Source: [Borrelia] lusitaniae (GTDB lineage: Bacteria > Spirochaetota > Spirochaetia > Borreliales > Borreliaceae). Taken from it: a stretch of DNA of 64,000 nt. The notes beneath the pieces were generated by a model, which did not search any database, had not been told where the DNA came from, and saw only the letters and a list, made by a program, of their open reading frames with translations. Each line of letters opens with the position of its first letter. The stretch's first letter is position 1. The translations under genes and the position numbers were made by a program. Location of the stretch: assembly GCF_030440365.1 (NCBI RefSeq), contig NZ_CP124050.1:682001-746000 (forward strand), in the 5' to 3' direction. Below, in pieces: positions 9,757 to 20,709 of this stretch.

Positions 9757-11517
9757 ATGAAAAAAGGATCTAAGCTTATCTTGATATTGCTAGTGACGTT
9801 TTTTGCGTGTCTTTTAATATTTCCGACTTTAAATTGGTATTTTTTAATGAGTATTGAGGATAAAGAAATAAGCTCATATTCGCAAGAAGCTTTAAGGGAT
9901 TATTCAAAGAAAAAAGCTTTGAGTGATCTTGTTAAGCTTAAAGAGCTTTATAATAAAGATCCCAACAGCAGTATTCCGTCTAGTCTTTCTTATTTAATTC
10001 CAATAGCAAAAAATAATTATAAGTCTTCAATGAAAACCCCGCCTAATGTTTTTACTGTTAAATCTTTGCGTGAAGGATTTTTGACCGATTCGGATATGGG
10101 AGAAGTAAGTTTAGAGATTTATAGATATTATGAGAATATAAAGAAGAGTAAAAGTAGAATAATACATCTCGGTCTTGATTTGTCTGGAGGGATGAGTGTT
10201 ACTATTTCTCTTGACTATTCAGGTATTGAAAACAAATTAGGTCGTTTTTTGACTTTTGCTGAGAGAGAAGATGCTATTTATCGTATAATGCAAATTCTTA
10301 AGGATAGAGTAGATAGGTTTGGGCTAACAGAGCCTAAAATTGCAAGAGAGGCCGGAGGAAATAAAATCTTCTTAGATATTCCTGGAGAAAAAGATGAGAG
10401 TAGGGTAAGTACTCTTTTGAGCGGGAAAGGCAATTTGACTTTTTATGTGGTTGATGACGAATCTACATCTCTTTTGCATAAAAAAATATTAGAAGCAGGC
10501 TCTCTTTTTTCTATTTCCGAAATTCAAGCAAATCTGAACCTTCCGGATAGTAAGCAAATTTTTCCTTGGTATGTTAAAGATTCTTATGGGGTAGATGATG
10601 AGTCATCAGTTCGTTATTATGTAGTTGATGCAAGTCTTGAAAATTCATTTGATGGTGCTCACATTAAAGATGCCGGGGTCTCTAATGATCCTAGAACAGG
10701 TCGAGACATTGTTGTTTTTAACCTTGATGTTGATGGGAGTGAAAAATTTTTTCAATTTACTCAAAAAAATGTTGGAAAGTCTTTGGCCGTTGTTATGGAA
10801 GGTAAAATTAAGTCTGTTGCAGGCATTGGATATGCTATTACTGGTGGCAATGTTTCAATTCAAGGCGACTCTTTTGATAAAAAAGAGGCTTTAGATCTTG
10901 CTTTAGTGTTTAAAACTGCAGCATTTCCAGTTGATATTAAAATAGATGATTTGAGAATAATAGGACCCACTCTTGGTGCTAGGACTGTTGATCTTGGTAT
11001 TAAAGCTTCTGCGCTTGCTCTTTGTTTAGTTTTTTTGTTTATGTGTATTTATTATCGTTTGAGTGGCCTTGTGGCTGGATTTTCACTTGTTATTTATAAT
11101 GTATTTTTAATTTTAGCAATATTGTCGGCTTTTAATTTTACTTTAACTTTGACAAGCATTGCAGGTCTTATTTTGACAATGGGCATGGCTGTGGACATAA
11201 ATATAGTTATTTATGAGAGAATTAAAGAAGAAATGAGAGAAGGCAGAAAATTTGAAAATGCTTTTGAAGATGGTTTTAAAAAAGCCTTTTTATCCATTAT
11301 GGATGCAAATATAACGACATTTATTGCGGTGCTTTTTTTAACTCTTCTTGGGACAGGAGTTATTCAAGGTTTTGCATGGTCTCTTTCTGTTGGAATTGTG
11401 GCATCCCTTTTTAGTAGTTTGATTTTTTCAAGATTTATTTTGGAATTTATCATATCTATTAGAAAAAGCAAATTTGTAAGTATATCTTGGAGTTCAAAAT
11501 ATGCAAAGAGTAATTAA
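9757..11517 (+). CDS. secD: Protein translocase subunit SecD
   Basis: RND-family subunit that uses the proton gradient to pull proteins out of the SecYEG channel. It has one N-terminal span, a large extracytoplasmic domain opening with LGLDLSGGMSV, and five C-terminal spans that include the conserved GMAVDINIVIYERIKEE. Its length of 586 aa is normal. It overlaps secF by 17 bp, implying translational coupling. Confidence 0.98.
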   Translation: MKKGSKLILILLVTFFACLLIFPTLNWYFLMSIEDKEISSYSQEALRDYSKKKALSDLVKLKELYNKDPNSSIPSSLSYLIPIAKNNYKSSMKTPPNVFTVKSLREGFLTDSDMGEVSLEIYRYYENIKKSKSRIIHLGLDLSGGMSVTISLDYSGIENKLGRFLTFAEREDAIYRIMQILKDRVDRFGLTEPKIAREAGGNKIFLDIPGEKDESRVSTLLSGKGNLTFYVVDDESTSLLHKKILEAGSLFSISEIQANLNLPDSKQIFPWYVKDSYGVDDESSVRYYVVDASLENSFDGAHIKDAGVSNDPRTGRDIVVFNLDVDGSEKFFQFTQKNVGKSLAVVMEGKIKSVAGIGYAITGGNVSIQGDSFDKKEALDLALVFKTAAFPVDIKIDDLRIIGPTLGARTVDLGIKASALALCLVFLFMCIYYRLSGLVAGFSLVIYNVFLILAILSAFNFTLTLTSIAGLILTMGMAVDINIVIYERIKEEMREGRKFENAFEDGFKKAFLSIMDANITTFIAVLFLTLLGTGVIQGFAWSLSVGIVASLFSSLIFSRFILEFIISIRKSKFVSISWSSKYAKSN

Positions 11518-12400
11518 TTTTTTAAAATATGGAAGCAAGGTTTTAATTGTTAGTGTTATTTTGACTTTGATTGGACTTATTTATACTTTTTTTTATCATG
11601 GTGGATACAATTGGGGAATAGATTTTTCTTCTAGAGTTAATATTAATCTTTCAATAGAAAAATCAGATATTAAAGAAAATGACATTGAAAAAATGTTTTC
11701 TCCGATTTACAAGACTTTAGAAGTCAATAGCATTTTTTCACCCAATAAGAATAGAAGCGAATTTTCTATTATGGTAAAGTCAGATATCATTGATTATGCT
11801 TTTAAAACAGAAGTTCAAAAAACAATAATAGATGGACTTAAAAAAACATTTGATGCTAATATTGAAATTTTGGATTCTTATTTTATTGATTCAAGTTTTT
11901 CTTCTACTTTGAGAAGTAAGTCAATATTTTTGGTATTAGGGACATTTACTCTGATTTTGATTTATGTAGCTTTAAGATTTAGACTAAGTTATGCTATTGC
12001 TTCTATACTTTCAATATTTCATGATATATTTTTTATAGTTGCTTTTTTAGGAGTATTTAGAATAGAGATTAATAGTTATATTATTGTGGCAATACTAACT
12101 ATTATTGGATATTCTTTAAACGACACAATAATTATTTTTGATAGGATTAGAGATAATGTTAGGCGATTAACCGATAACACATTTTTAAATGTATTAAATA
12201 TAAGCATTAGTCAAACTTTATCAAGAACTGTTTTGACGTCAGTTACAACATTTGTTGCAGTATTTTCTATTTATGTGTTTACTGAAGGATCTATAAAAGA
12301 TTTTTCTTTGGTATTTATGGTAGGGGTAATTGTTGGAACTTATTCTTCTGTGTTCATAGCATCTCCAATACTTTTAAATCTGTATAAAAAGATAAAGTAG
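11501..12400 (+). CDS. secF: Protein translocase subunit SecF
   Basis: Partner of SecD with six predicted spans. Conserved segments include NWGIDFSSRVNI after the first span and GYSLNDTIIIFDRIRDN in the fourth. Its length of 299 aa is normal. The start lies within the secD 3' end. Confidence 0.98.
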   Translation: MQRVINFLKYGSKVLIVSVILTLIGLIYTFFYHGGYNWGIDFSSRVNINLSIEKSDIKENDIEKMFSPIYKTLEVNSIFSPNKNRSEFSIMVKSDIIDYAFKTEVQKTIIDGLKKTFDANIEILDSYFIDSSFSSTLRSKSIFLVLGTFTLILIYVALRFRLSYAIASILSIFHDIFFIVAFLGVFRIEINSYIIVAILTIIGYSLNDTIIIFDRIRDNVRRLTDNTFLNVLNISISQTLSRTVLTSVTTFVAVFSIYVFTEGSIKDFSLVFMVGVIVGTYSSVFIASPILLNLYKKIK

Positions 12401-12427
12401 ATCTTTAAGATAAGATGATATTGCGGA

Positions 12428-13570
12428 ATGAAATTTTTTGATTTTAGTTCATTAGGATTTTATAGATTTTTTGATTTTCAAAAATATCTTAATTTTAGTA
12501 TTTTTAGGTATAGTTTAATAAATTATTATTCTTATAGAGAACAGTCAAGCCTTATTAACGATGCTAATTTACTTAAAGATAAAATTGTGTTTTTGGATAA
12601 GATTTATAAAGATTTTAATCCCAGTATTAGTAAATCTTTAGATGCCAATAAAGCTATTTTTTTAGATACTTTGCTTATTATTAAAAATTTGATAAGGAAA
12701 TATCATCCCCATTCAGAATTTTTAAACATTCAAGAAGATGAATTATTGGAAAATGTTTCCCATTTTAATAAATTTTTAGATAAACTTAAATATTTAAATT
12801 TTAGAGTAGATCTTAAGCAAAAAATTGAAAATTTTGAAAAAAAGAGTAAAGCCCCATTTTCTTGCATAAGAATTGCTACATTCTTTATTCAAGAAGAATT
12901 TTTAGTTCGACTTAGTAATTCTTTAGATTTTTTTTGCAATGAGGCTAATAATAATAATTTAGATGTAATAAATAAAGAAATTAATGATTATTATGAAAAA
13001 GTAGAGCAAATTAAAAAAAGTAAAAATATTAAAGAAACTCATAAAAAATTTATTATAGACCACACAAAAGATAGAATTGATAAAATCATGAAAGATCATA
13101 GCCTTGATATTTCTAAATTGCTTATAAAAATTGCTTTACTTGAGATTACAATTCAATGTTTTGATAGCTATTATTTGAATTTATTAGAAATTTTACAAAT
13201 TCTTTTATCTATTAACAATATAATTAAGATAGGTTTAAACGAATTGCCAGATGCTATTTTTAATGAGTGGAATGAGCTTATTTATTTACGAAGAAAAGAG
13301 TTTCAAAAATTTGTTTTAATCTCTGATTATGTTTTTCAAAAAAGGATCGTATCTACTATAAATTCTGGAAATTGGAAATTTGCTTTTTTTACTCTTGCTC
13401 CTCGACAAGGGGATGTTTTTCAATTTTCAGTGGATATTGCTAAAAATTTTGATAATATTGAGGATGGAATCAAAGAATATGAGTCTAAGATCAATAAATT
13501 TAATGAATATAAGTCAGGCTGGGAGGCAAATTTGAAAAACTTTGACCATTTATTTTCAGAAACACTTTAG
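12428..13570 (+). CDS. Protein of unknown function, 380 aa
   Basis: I do not recognise a family. It is rich in Lys, Asn, Ile and Phe and largely helical, with possible coiled coil at about 190-225 ([19 protein letters not shown]). A more hydrophobic stretch lies at about 235-280. There is no signal peptide. A fairly ordered C-terminal block includes [18 protein letters not shown]. The start ATG has only a weak GCGGA upstream. It follows secF by 27 bp and converges with dnaJ, overlapping it by 4 bp. Confidence 0.8.
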   Translation: MKFFDFSSLGFYRFFDFQKYLNFSIFRYSLINYYSYREQSSLINDANLLKDKIVFLDKIYKDFNPSISKSLDANKAIFLDTLLIIKNLIRKYHPHSEFLNIQEDELLENVSHFNKFLDKLKYLNFRVDLKQKIENFEKKSKAPFSCIRIATFFIQEEFLVRLSNSLDFFCNEANNNNLDVINKEINDYYEKVEQIKKSKNIKETHKKFIIDHTKDRIDKIMKDHSLDISKLLIKIALLEITIQCFDSYYLNLLEILQILLSINNIIKIGLNELPDAIFNEWNELIYLRRKEFQKFVLISDYVFQKRIVSTINSGNWKFAFFTLAPRQGDVFQFSVDIAKNFDNIEDGIKEYESKINKFNEYKSGWEANLKNFDHLFSETL

Positions 13571-14397
13571 CTATATATCTCTTTTAATCTTTCGTAAATA
13601 GTTTTTACTTCGTTATTTATTATTTTAGGAATTTTTACTATTAAGGTGACTTTAAGATTTCCTTTTGAGCTGCTTCCAATTATAGGCATTCCTAGTTCTT
13701 TTAAGTTTAGAATTTCTCCATTTTGTGCATTCGAAGGAATTTTAAGTTTTATTTTTTTCCCTTCAATTGTTTCAAATAGTTTTTCGCAACCTAGAGCTAT
13801 TTCCCATGGATAAACTTCTATTGTTGTTTCCAAGGTTTTTCCATTTAGTTTAAATTTTTTATAGCTTGATATATTAAATTTAACTATTAGGCTTCCCTTT
13901 ATTCCAGAAATTGGATTAATAGGACCTTTGTTGTTTATTTTTATTTTAGTTGTTTCTAATGTCCCTTTTGGGATTATTATTTCGACTTTTTTGTTGTTTA
14001 TAAGTATTATTTTTTTACTTCCCATATAAGCGTCATAAAGTGAAATATTTAAAGTTATTTCTTTGTCTGCTGTTTTTCTTGAAGATCCACTAAATATTTT
14101 GGAAAAAAAATCTAAATCTTCAAAATTACTAAATCTTGAGCTGTTGAATTCTTTTTCAAAATGGTCGTTGTTGTCATGAAAATTGGTACTACCTAAAGCG
14201 TCGTAATTTCTTTTTTTGTCAGGAGAAGATAAAATTTCATAAGCTTCATTTATTTCTTTAAACTTTTCTTCAGCTATTTTATTTCCTTTGTTTTTGTCCG
14301 GGTGATATTTTATTGCCAATTTTTTGTAAGCTTTTTTAATTTCTTCATTGCTAGCGTTTTTTTGTATTCCTAGTATATTATAGTAATCTTTGGTCAT
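13567..14397 (-). CDS. Short DnaJ-family co-chaperone (CbpA-like)
   Basis: J-domain protein that stimulates DnaK. The J domain is at residues 4-68, with HPD at 32-34. A short linker replaces the Gly/Phe region. Substrate-binding beta domains follow from about residue 110 ([18 protein letters not shown], then the [15 protein letters not shown] signature). The zinc finger of classical DnaJ is absent, so this is the CbpA/DjlB-type architecture. Its length is 276 aa. It probably assists, rather than replaces, the main DnaJ encoded elsewhere. Confidence 0.92.
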   Translation of the reverse strand: MTKDYYNILGIQKNASNEEIKKAYKKLAIKYHPDKNKGNKIAEEKFKEINEAYEILSSPDKKRNYDALGSTNFHDNNDHFEKEFNSSRFSNFEDLDFFSKIFSGSSRKTADKEITLNISLYDAYMGSKKIILINNKKVEIIIPKGTLETTKIKINNKGPINPISGIKGSLIVKFNISSYKKFKLNGKTLETTIEVYPWEIALGCEKLFETIEGKKIKLKIPSNAQNGEILNLKELGMPIIGSSSKGNLKVTLIVKIPKIINNEVKTIYERLKEIYS

Positions 14398-14504
14398 TAA
14401 AAAATCTCCTTCAAATCCCTTTATTTATTATATTTTTTAAATATAATTTAATATTTGTACTTTATACATGTTATAATTAAATTTAAATTTTTAAAAGACC
14501 AATT

Positions 14505-15638
14505 ATGAGAGTAGATCTTTTACCTCTTAGCGAGTTAAGTCTTTATATTAACATGTCATTTTGTTGTAAAGATTTTAGCATTTTTAATAAAATTTTAGAG
14601 GACTTAAAATATTATTTAACCTTGTTAGGTCATCCAATTATAAAAACACTCTACATTAAGCATTTAGATTTTTGTTTATGTGAGCAGGATGATTTAAAAT
14701 TTATTTTTGTTTCTTTGTCCAAATATATTAATTTAGCTTTATTAGAAGAATCTACTTTAGAAATTATTCCAGGTTATGTTGATTTTGAAAAATTCAAACT
14801 TTTAGATGAATTTTGTATTACTCGAATTAATCTTGGAGTTCAAAGTTTTTCTTTAAATTTTAGAAAGATTATGGGGATGCCTGAAATTTCTTATGAAAAA
14901 ATGAATATTTTAATTAACAATATTAGAAAGTTTCCTTTTGATTTAAATATTGATATGACTATCAATATGCCTCTTCAAAAAAAATCTGATCTCAGGTGTG
15001 ATTTGAAAGAATTGCTCTCATATATTCCTGAGCATATTTGTTTTAGTGATTTTATATGTGAAGAGGAAGACCTTACTTTTAGAGATTTTGATAACGGCAT
15101 TGATTCAGAAAAGCTGTGGTTTTATGCTCTAGAATGTTTAGAATCTAGTGGCTACATTAATTATGAAATTACTAATTTTGTGTTAAAGGGGCATGAGAGT
15201 AAGCATAATAAGCTAAATTGGGAGCTAAAACCTTATCTAGGATTAGGATTGCATGCTTTAAGCTTGCTTTTTTGTAATGACAAAAATAATAATTTAAAAG
15301 CTTTGATTAGAAAGGACAGTGGCTTTCTTAAAGCAAATAATCACTTAGTAACGTTTGAATTGTTAGAGGATTTAGAGTTTTTTATTTATCATTTTATTCA
15401 AGGACTTGGAACTGTTCAAGGTGTTAACTTACGGTCTCTTAGTCTTAGATTTGAGTACAATGAAAAACAATTTTTTCAGTTTATTAGCTATTGCTCAACT
15501 TTAAGCAGAAAGTTTGTTTTTGATGGTAATATGATGTTATTAAAAGGGCGTGAAAGGTTTAAGTTAAATTTTTATTTATTAAAAATTATAAACTATTTTA
15601 ATGATAACTTTTTTAAAGTGAAGTTTAGGCTTCCTTGA
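14505..15638 (+). CDS. HemW/HemN-like protein lacking the radical-SAM cysteines
   Basis: Homologue of HemW, a radical-SAM haem chaperone often annotated as coproporphyrinogen oxidase. Conserved family blocks are present: [29 protein letters not shown] and YINYEITNF, then [11 protein letters not shown] and [11 protein letters not shown]. The cluster motif CxxxCxxC that should follow LYIHIPFC is collapsed to CCKDF (C20, C21), so no 4Fe-4S site can form. Its length of 377 aa is normal, and the frame is otherwise intact. It is therefore unlikely to act as a radical-SAM enzyme. Its 3' end overlaps convergent rpiA by 14 bp. Confidence 0.88.
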   Translation: MRVDLLPLSELSLYINMSFCCKDFSIFNKILEDLKYYLTLLGHPIIKTLYIKHLDFCLCEQDDLKFIFVSLSKYINLALLEESTLEIIPGYVDFEKFKLLDEFCITRINLGVQSFSLNFRKIMGMPEISYEKMNILINNIRKFPFDLNIDMTINMPLQKKSDLRCDLKELLSYIPEHICFSDFICEEEDLTFRDFDNGIDSEKLWFYALECLESSGYINYEITNFVLKGHESKHNKLNWELKPYLGLGLHALSLLFCNDKNNNLKALIRKDSGFLKANNHLVTFELLEDLEFFIYHFIQGLGTVQGVNLRSLSLRFEYNEKQFFQFISYCSTLSRKFVFDGNMMLLKGRERFKLNFYLLKIINYFNDNFFKVKFRLP

Positions 15639-16311
15639 TTTGTTTGTTTTGGTAATAAACTATTTTTGTGTTTTTATGATTAAATATTCCAATTTCAAGT
15701 ATGCCTGGAAATAGTTTGAAGTATTTTTCTGTCCCTTCTGGATTTTCTATGTGCATTTTTACATCTAAAATATAATTGTTGTTATCAGTTATAATGGGTC
15801 CTTTTTTTTCTTTACAAATTCTTAAGTTTGCTTCTAAATTCATTTCTTCAAGTCTAGTCATAATAAATCCAACAGCGCTTTGGGCAACTTCTATGGGGAT
15901 AGGCATTTTTGTTCCCAATTTTTTTACAATTTTTGTTTCATCTGCTATTATTAGTAATGTTTCTGAATTGTAAGCTATTACTTTTTCCATTAGATGTGCT
16001 CCTCCCATTCCTTTTATTAAGCTTTTTCTTTCTAATAGAATTTCATCAGCTCCATCAATTGCAAGGTCTAAATTTTTGTTAAGTTTTGAAAAATTTGATT
16101 CATAAGGAATTTGTTCTTTTGAGAGCAAATATTTTGTATCGCTACTTGTTGTATAAAATTTTAAATTTTTTAAGTTGCCTGATTTTAGCTTTTCGCTTAA
16201 ATATTTTATTGCATAATAAATAGTTGTACCTGTTCCGATTCCAAGGTTCATATTACTTTTGATGTAGTGATCAATTGCGTATTTTGCCACCAAGATTTTT
16301 TGATTTTCCAT
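15625..16311 (-). CDS. rpiA: Ribose-5-phosphate isomerase A
   Basis: Interconverts ribose-5-phosphate and ribulose-5-phosphate in the pentose phosphate pathway. Signature blocks are [24 protein letters not shown] and [15 protein letters not shown] choose the ATG at 16311 ([14 protein letters not shown], 228 aa), because AAGGA lies about 8 nt upstream. An in-frame TTG 12 codons earlier would add residues not expected in the family. It is divergent from gpmA. Confidence 0.95.
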   Translation of the reverse strand: MENQKILVAKYAIDHYIKSNMNLGIGTGTTIYYAIKYLSEKLKSGNLKNLKFYTTSSDTKYLLSKEQIPYESNFSKLNKNLDLAIDGADEILLERKSLIKGMGGAHLMEKVIAYNSETLLIIADETKIVKKLGTKMPIPIEVAQSAVGFIMTRLEEMNLEANLRICKEKKGPIITDNNNYILDVKMHIENPEGTEKYFKLFPGILEIGIFNHKNTKIVYYQNKQIKEA

Positions 16312-16388
16312 AACTTTTTTCCTTACTTGAATGAATTTAAAGCCCAATGCATTTTAAAGTATATCATTATTTAATTAAGGTTAAAATC

Positions 16389-16416
16389 TTGACTAGATTT
16401 TGTGCTAATTTATAAT
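16389..16416 (+). promoter_or_regulatory. Sigma-70 promoter of gpmA
   Basis: TTGACT (16389-16394), a 16-bp spacer and TATAAT (16411-16416). The predicted transcript would start near 16423, about 39 nt before the gpmA ATG. Confidence 0.75.
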
Positions 16417-16461
16417 TATTAGTATTGGCAAATAAAATAATATAATATTCTAGGAGATTTT

Positions 16462-17208
16462 ATGTATAAATTAGTTTTAGTAAGACATGGAGAAAGTGAG
16501 TGGAACAGAGAAAATCTTTTTACTGGTTGGACAGATGTTAAGCTTTCTGATAAAGGTAGAGATGAGGCCGCAGAGGCAGGTTTGCTTCTCAAGAGAGAAG
16601 GCTATTCTTTTGATATTGCTTTTAGCTCTTTATTGTCAAGGGCTAATGATACTTTAAATATTATTTTGCGAGAACTAGGTCAATCTTATATTAGTGTAAA
16701 AAAAACCTGGAGATTAAATGAGAGACACTACGGAGCTTTACAAGGTTTAAATAAGTCAGAAACAGCTGCAAAATATGGGGAAGATAAAGTTTTAATTTGG
16801 AGACGCAGTTATGATGTGCCCCCAATGTCTTTAGATAAGTCTGATGATCGTCACCCAATAAAAGATTCAAGATATAAATATATTCCTAAAAGGGAGCTTC
16901 CTTCAACAGAGTGTCTTAAAGATACTGTTGCAAGAGTTATTCCTTATTGGACTGATGAGATTGCAAAAGAAGTTCTTGAAGGTAAAAAAGTTATTGTTGC
17001 TGCTCATGGTAATTCTTTAAGAGCTCTTGTTAAATATCTTGATAATTTAAGTGAAGAAGATGTTTTAAAGCTTAATATTCCTACGGGTATTCCTTTGGTT
17101 TATGAATTAGATAAAGATTTAAATCCTATTAAACATTACTATTTAGGTGATGAAAGCAAAATTAAAAGGGCAATGGAATCTGTTGCTAGCCAAGGAAAGT
17201 TAAAGTAA
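16462..17208 (+). CDS. gpmA: 2,3-bisphosphoglycerate-dependent phosphoglycerate mutase
   Basis: Glycolytic enzyme that interconverts 3- and 2-phosphoglycerate. The catalytic motif [10 protein letters not shown] has His9, and the second histidine is in [31 protein letters not shown] and GIPLVYEL are family landmarks. Its length of 248 aa is normal. AGGAGA precedes the ATG. A clear terminator follows, so the gene is probably a single-gene unit. Confidence 0.98.
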   Translation: MYKLVLVRHGESEWNRENLFTGWTDVKLSDKGRDEAAEAGLLLKREGYSFDIAFSSLLSRANDTLNIILRELGQSYISVKKTWRLNERHYGALQGLNKSETAAKYGEDKVLIWRRSYDVPPMSLDKSDDRHPIKDSRYKYIPKRELPSTECLKDTVARVIPYWTDEIAKEVLEGKKVIVAAHGNSLRALVKYLDNLSEEDVLKLNIPTGIPLVYELDKDLNPIKHYYLGDESKIKRAMESVASQGKLK

Positions 17209-17234
17209 TACTCTCTTGTTATTAAAGTGTTGTT

Positions 17235-17262
17235 AAGCCATAATTATATGGCTTATTTTTTT
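17235..17262 (+). terminator. Rho-independent terminator of gpmA
   Basis: Stem AAGCCAT/ATGGCTT with a 6-nt loop, followed by ATTTTTTTTATT, 27 bp after the gpmA stop. The T tract is on the plus strand only. Confidence 0.88.
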
Positions 17263-17275
17263 ATTATTTTAAGGT

Positions 17276-18841
17276 TTAAATATATTTACTTATAATCTTT
17301 TCAAGGCGATCAATACCAATTATTTTGATGAATCCAGCTAATTTGGGTCCTTTTTCTTTGTCAATTAAAATTTTATAAATTTGCTTAAAAAACAAAGCGG
17401 GCTCTATGTTATTTTCTCTTGAAATTTTATATATTTCGTTTTGAATGTCTTGTTCTGTAGCAACTTCAAAATTTTTCTTTAAAAAATCCAAAAGTTCAGT
17501 AATCGCTTTTTTGCTATTTTTTTCTAGTATTTCTATATTATCAAATTTAGATCTTAATTCAAATTTGAAATCTTCGGGTGCAAAATCTCTTATCCAATTG
17601 ATTGCACATTTGATTTTATTGATTAGTTTGTCTTTTTGATCTTCTTGAACGTTTTTTAAGTAATTTAGAATTTTATTTACATTATTTTCAAATATTTGAC
17701 AGATTACGCTTAAATGTCTAAATCCGATTTGATAAGGGATTTTTTTGCTTGGCATATATGGTTGAGATAGTTCATAAATTCTTTTAAATGCTCTTTTTTT
17801 TTCTTCTTTTATGTCTTCTACTTCATAATAGATTCTCTCAAATTTGTCGTAATCTTCGTATATTTTAATTACGTCAAGATCAAATGAGATCGAAAATTCG
17901 GTATTTGGTTTTGTGGAGGCAAATAAAAATCTTGTAACCTCAGGGGTGTAGACTTCAAGAACATCTTTAAGTGATATGACATCTCCTGATGAAGAAGATA
18001 TTTTCCCACCACGTCCTTTTATTGAAATAAAATCATATTGAAATGTTACAGGGGGACTGCCTTGGAAAATTTTTACAATGTTTTTAGATGTATCAAAACT
18101 ACCACCACTGCTGTGGTGATCTTTTCCTGCGGGTTCAAAGTCAACTTTTTCATATTTCCATCTCATAGGCCAATCTATTCTCCATAGAAGCTTAATGGCC
18201 CCTGTAGTTCTTATGTCTAGAGATTCTTTATTTCCACATTCACATGAATATTCAACAGAGTAATTATTGTCATAATTATTTACAGTTGTTGTGTCTCTAT
18301 TACATTTTGTACAAAATATACTTATTGGATACCAATTTTCTTCAAGTTTTGAAGTTCTGTATTCGTTTAATGCCTCAGATAGTTCTTTTTTATGATTGAG
18401 TGCAAATTTTATCTGGCTTGCATAAGTGCTGTTGGTATATTGTTTACTTTGGTCGATGAATTCAGGATTGATTCCTACTATAGGTAGATATTTTTCAAAT
18501 TCAATTTCATTAGCTCGTGCGTAATTTGTTTTGTGGCTTCTTGTGTCGGGGACTCTTGTTATTGCTTGCCTTAAATAAGTTTTAAGAAGCTCTTGCTCTG
18601 GCATATTTTTAGGAACTTTCCTAAATACATCGTAATTATCCCAAGAATAAATAAATCTTACTTTTGATCCAGAGTCTTTCAAAGCTCTTGCTACAAGGTC
18701 TACCGAGATAACTTCTCTAAAATTGCCAATATGCACAGTTCCAGATGGGGTAATTCCTGATGCTACTGTGTATAAGTCTTTTGGACCTTTTTCTTTTTTT
18801 ATTTTTTCTGCGTAAAAATCTGCCCAATGCGCTGTCTTCAC
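17276..18841 (-). CDS. lysS: Class I lysyl-tRNA synthetase
   Basis: Charges tRNA-Lys using the archaeal-type class I fold, unlike the class II LysRS of most bacteria. This is well known for Borrelia. The HIGH motif is HIGN at 37-40 in [18 protein letters not shown]. The KMSKS equivalent is KISSSSGD at about 279-286. A zinc-knuckle-like CTKC...CECG pair lies at about 177-207. Its length of 521 aa is normal for this class. It lies 72 bp downstream of era on the same strand. Confidence 0.98.
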   Translation of the reverse strand: MKTAHWADFYAEKIKKEKGPKDLYTVASGITPSGTVHIGNFREVISVDLVARALKDSGSKVRFIYSWDNYDVFRKVPKNMPEQELLKTYLRQAITRVPDTRSHKTNYARANEIEFEKYLPIVGINPEFIDQSKQYTNSTYASQIKFALNHKKELSEALNEYRTSKLEENWYPISIFCTKCNRDTTTVNNYDNNYSVEYSCECGNKESLDIRTTGAIKLLWRIDWPMRWKYEKVDFEPAGKDHHSSGGSFDTSKNIVKIFQGSPPVTFQYDFISIKGRGGKISSSSGDVISLKDVLEVYTPEVTRFLFASTKPNTEFSISFDLDVIKIYEDYDKFERIYYEVEDIKEEKKRAFKRIYELSQPYMPSKKIPYQIGFRHLSVICQIFENNVNKILNYLKNVQEDQKDKLINKIKCAINWIRDFAPEDFKFELRSKFDNIEILEKNSKKAITELLDFLKKNFEVATEQDIQNEIYKISRENNIEPALFFKQIYKILIDKEKGPKLAGFIKIIGIDRLEKIISKYI

Positions 18842-18913
18842 ATTTTATTCCTAATCCAAATTTTAGCATTTTGTTTTTCAAGTTTCAAGAATTTGGAAAA
18901 TTGTAGTCAAATA

Positions 18914-19786
18914 TTAATTTATAAGTCTTTTTATTAGCTTATCTTCTTTGTTCCAATTTTTTTTAAGTTTTACCTGGAGAAATAGGTTGCATTTTGTTTC
19001 AAAAATTTTTGCAATTGTTTTTCTTGCTCTTTCTCCTATTGATTTTATTTCTTTCCCGTTTTTTCCTACAATTATTCCTTTTTGACTTTCATTGGCTACA
19101 AAAATATTTGCCCTGATAAAAAGACTTCCCTTTTTATTTTCTAAGGTATCAATATCTACATACAAAGAATAGGGAAGTTCTTCTTTTAGGTTTTCAATAG
19201 CTTTTTCTCTTATTATTTCACTAATTCTAAAATTTATTTTTTGATCCGTGTAGTATTCTTGTGGATAATAAAGTGGGCCTTGTGAAAAATTTTCATAAAT
19301 TTTATTTTTTAATTCTTCTGTGTTAATTTTTTTTTCAGCAGATATTTTAATTATATTGTTATCTTCTATTCCTTTTTCTTTTAGAAATTGTGTTATTTCG
19401 TTTATTTTTGTATTTTTAAGATCAACTTTATTAATTAGTACTAAAAATTTAATTTTAGAATTTTTAATGATTTCTAGCATTTCATTTTCTTCTTCTCCAG
19501 GTTTGTCTTGGATGTCTATTATGTATAAAATAAGTTCAACTTCTCCTATTGAAGAGTGTATGTTTTTCATCATCGCAATATTAAACTTTTTTTTACTCAG
19601 ATGAAATCCCGGTGTGTCTATAAAAATAATTTGTCCTCTGTTGTCTGTAAAAATCCCTTTTATTTTATTTCTAGTTGTTTGTGGAATAGGGGATATGATT
19701 GATATTTTATGTCCGCATATTGAATTTAAAAGGGTAGATTTTCCAGTTGATGGTCTACCAAGTATTGCTGCAAATCCTGATTTCAT
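18914..19786 (-). CDS. era: GTPase Era
   Basis: Ras-like GTPase needed for 16S rRNA maturation and 30S assembly. It has G1 [10 protein letters not shown]3 DTPG, G4 NKVD and a C-terminal KH domain containing [17 protein letters not shown]. Its length of 290 aa is normal. It is transcribed leftward toward lysS. Confidence 0.97.
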   Translation of the reverse strand: MKSGFAAILGRPSTGKSTLLNSICGHKISIISPIPQTTRNKIKGIFTDNRGQIIFIDTPGFHLSKKKFNIAMMKNIHSSIGEVELILYIIDIQDKPGEEENEMLEIIKNSKIKFLVLINKVDLKNTKINEITQFLKEKGIEDNNIIKISAEKKINTEELKNKIYENFSQGPLYYPQEYYTDQKINFRISEIIREKAIENLKEELPYSLYVDIDTLENKKGSLFIRANIFVANESQKGIIVGKNGKEIKSIGERARKTIAKIFETKCNLFLQVKLKKNWNKEDKLIKRLIN

Positions 19787-19892
19787 GTTTTAGCATTCCT
19801 TAAAATATGTAAATTCATACATTTTTTTATTATAATTGATTATATAATATTTTAGATACTTTATTTTTAAGTAAAATTTGAGGAATTTTCGT

Positions 19893-20249
19893 TTGGCAAA
19901 GGTAAATTTTGAAGTTTTTTGTGAGCAATGTGGTGAAAAAGTTGGACTAAATAAGTCTGTTTGTCCCAACTGTGCTGCTAAGCTTGGTGATATTGAATGT
20001 CCAAATTGTCGGTATGTAGGTCCAGTTTCTGCTTTTGGAGAGGGTTGTCCTAATTGTCACTACAGTCCTTTTCAAGAGCTTAAAGAAAAACCTTTTAAAA
20101 GAAAAGAAAGAACAAAAATGATGAGTGTTAGAACAGCTTCTAAAGTCTTTTCAAGACTTTTTAATTTTGGCATTAATGTTGATATTTTGCTTTATTTATT
20201 TTCAAGTTTTTTGCTTGTTATACTTTTTCTTTATATTGTTTATGGCTAA
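19893..20249 (+). CDS. Zinc-ribbon protein with C-terminal membrane span
   Basis: Unknown function. Four CxxC pairs (C10/C13, C24/C27, C36/C39, C52/C55) predict two zinc ribbons on the cytoplasmic side. A basic segment (KPFKRKERTK) comes next, followed by one hydrophobic span at about 97-117. I choose the TTG at 19893, with AGGA 8 nt upstream, giving 118 aa. A TTG 15 nt earlier lies before the ribosome binding site. It may be membrane-tethered for nucleic-acid or protein contact. It is followed closely by two exported-protein genes. Confidence 0.82.
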   Translation: MAKVNFEVFCEQCGEKVGLNKSVCPNCAAKLGDIECPNCRYVGPVSAFGEGCPNCHYSPFQELKEKPFKRKERTKMMSVRTASKVFSRLFNFGINVDILLYLFSSFLLVILFLYIVYG

Positions 20250-20258
20250 AGGCTTTTT

Positions 20259-20690
20259 ATGGGTATTACAGTTTTTTATTTATTTTCTATTTTTACATCT
20301 TTTGTTATGGGCTCTAGCATGGAGTCTGTTAAAGACAATGTTCTCAAGAGTACTATTTTTTATTATGATGTTGAAGAAGTTGAATTTCCTTATGTTAAAA
20401 AACAGACTTTACAATTTATTGCTAAAACTCATTTAAAATATGCTGTTTTTAATTTTGACAAAAATAAAATGTTTTCGTACACTTTTGTTTTTGATAAAAA
20501 ATTAATATCTCAATATTCAATTTTTATTGAGGTAAAGAAAAAGTTTGGAGAGGCTACATTGGTAACGCCTTTGAATTATTTATGGGATCTTGATGAATAT
20601 ATTATTGTTTTAAATAAAAATATTTTAAGAATGACTTTAAAATCTTATATTGAAAATTATAATACTTATATTGAAAATTATAATAAATGA
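20259..20690 (+). CDS. Putative exported protein of unknown function, 143 aa
   Basis: I do not recognise a family. The hydrophobic N-terminus (MGITVFYLFSIFTSFVMG) looks like a signal peptide, with possible cleavage near residue 18-20. The rest is soluble and rich in Lys, Phe and Tyr. The C-terminus consists of two copies of YIENYN, encoded by a perfect 21-bp tandem duplication ending just before the stop. AAAGG lies upstream, overlapping the end of the zinc-ribbon gene, so the two are probably co-translated. Confidence 0.75.
   Translation: MGITVFYLFSIFTSFVMGSSMESVKDNVLKSTIFYYDVEEVEFPYVKKQTLQFIAKTHLKYAVFNFDKNKMFSYTFVFDKKLISQYSIFIEVKKKFGEATLVTPLNYLWDLDEYIIVLNKNILRMTLKSYIENYNTYIENYNK
20644..20685 (+). 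repeat. 21-bp tandem duplication at the 3' end of a CDS
   Basis: Two perfect adjacent copies of a 21-bp unit (20644-20664 and 20665-20685) encode TYIENYN-type heptapeptides immediately before the stop codon. The unit preserves frame, so copy-number change would only lengthen or shorten the protein tail. Confidence 0.95.
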
Positions 20691-20709
20691 TTTTTAATAA
20701 GGTTGTTAA

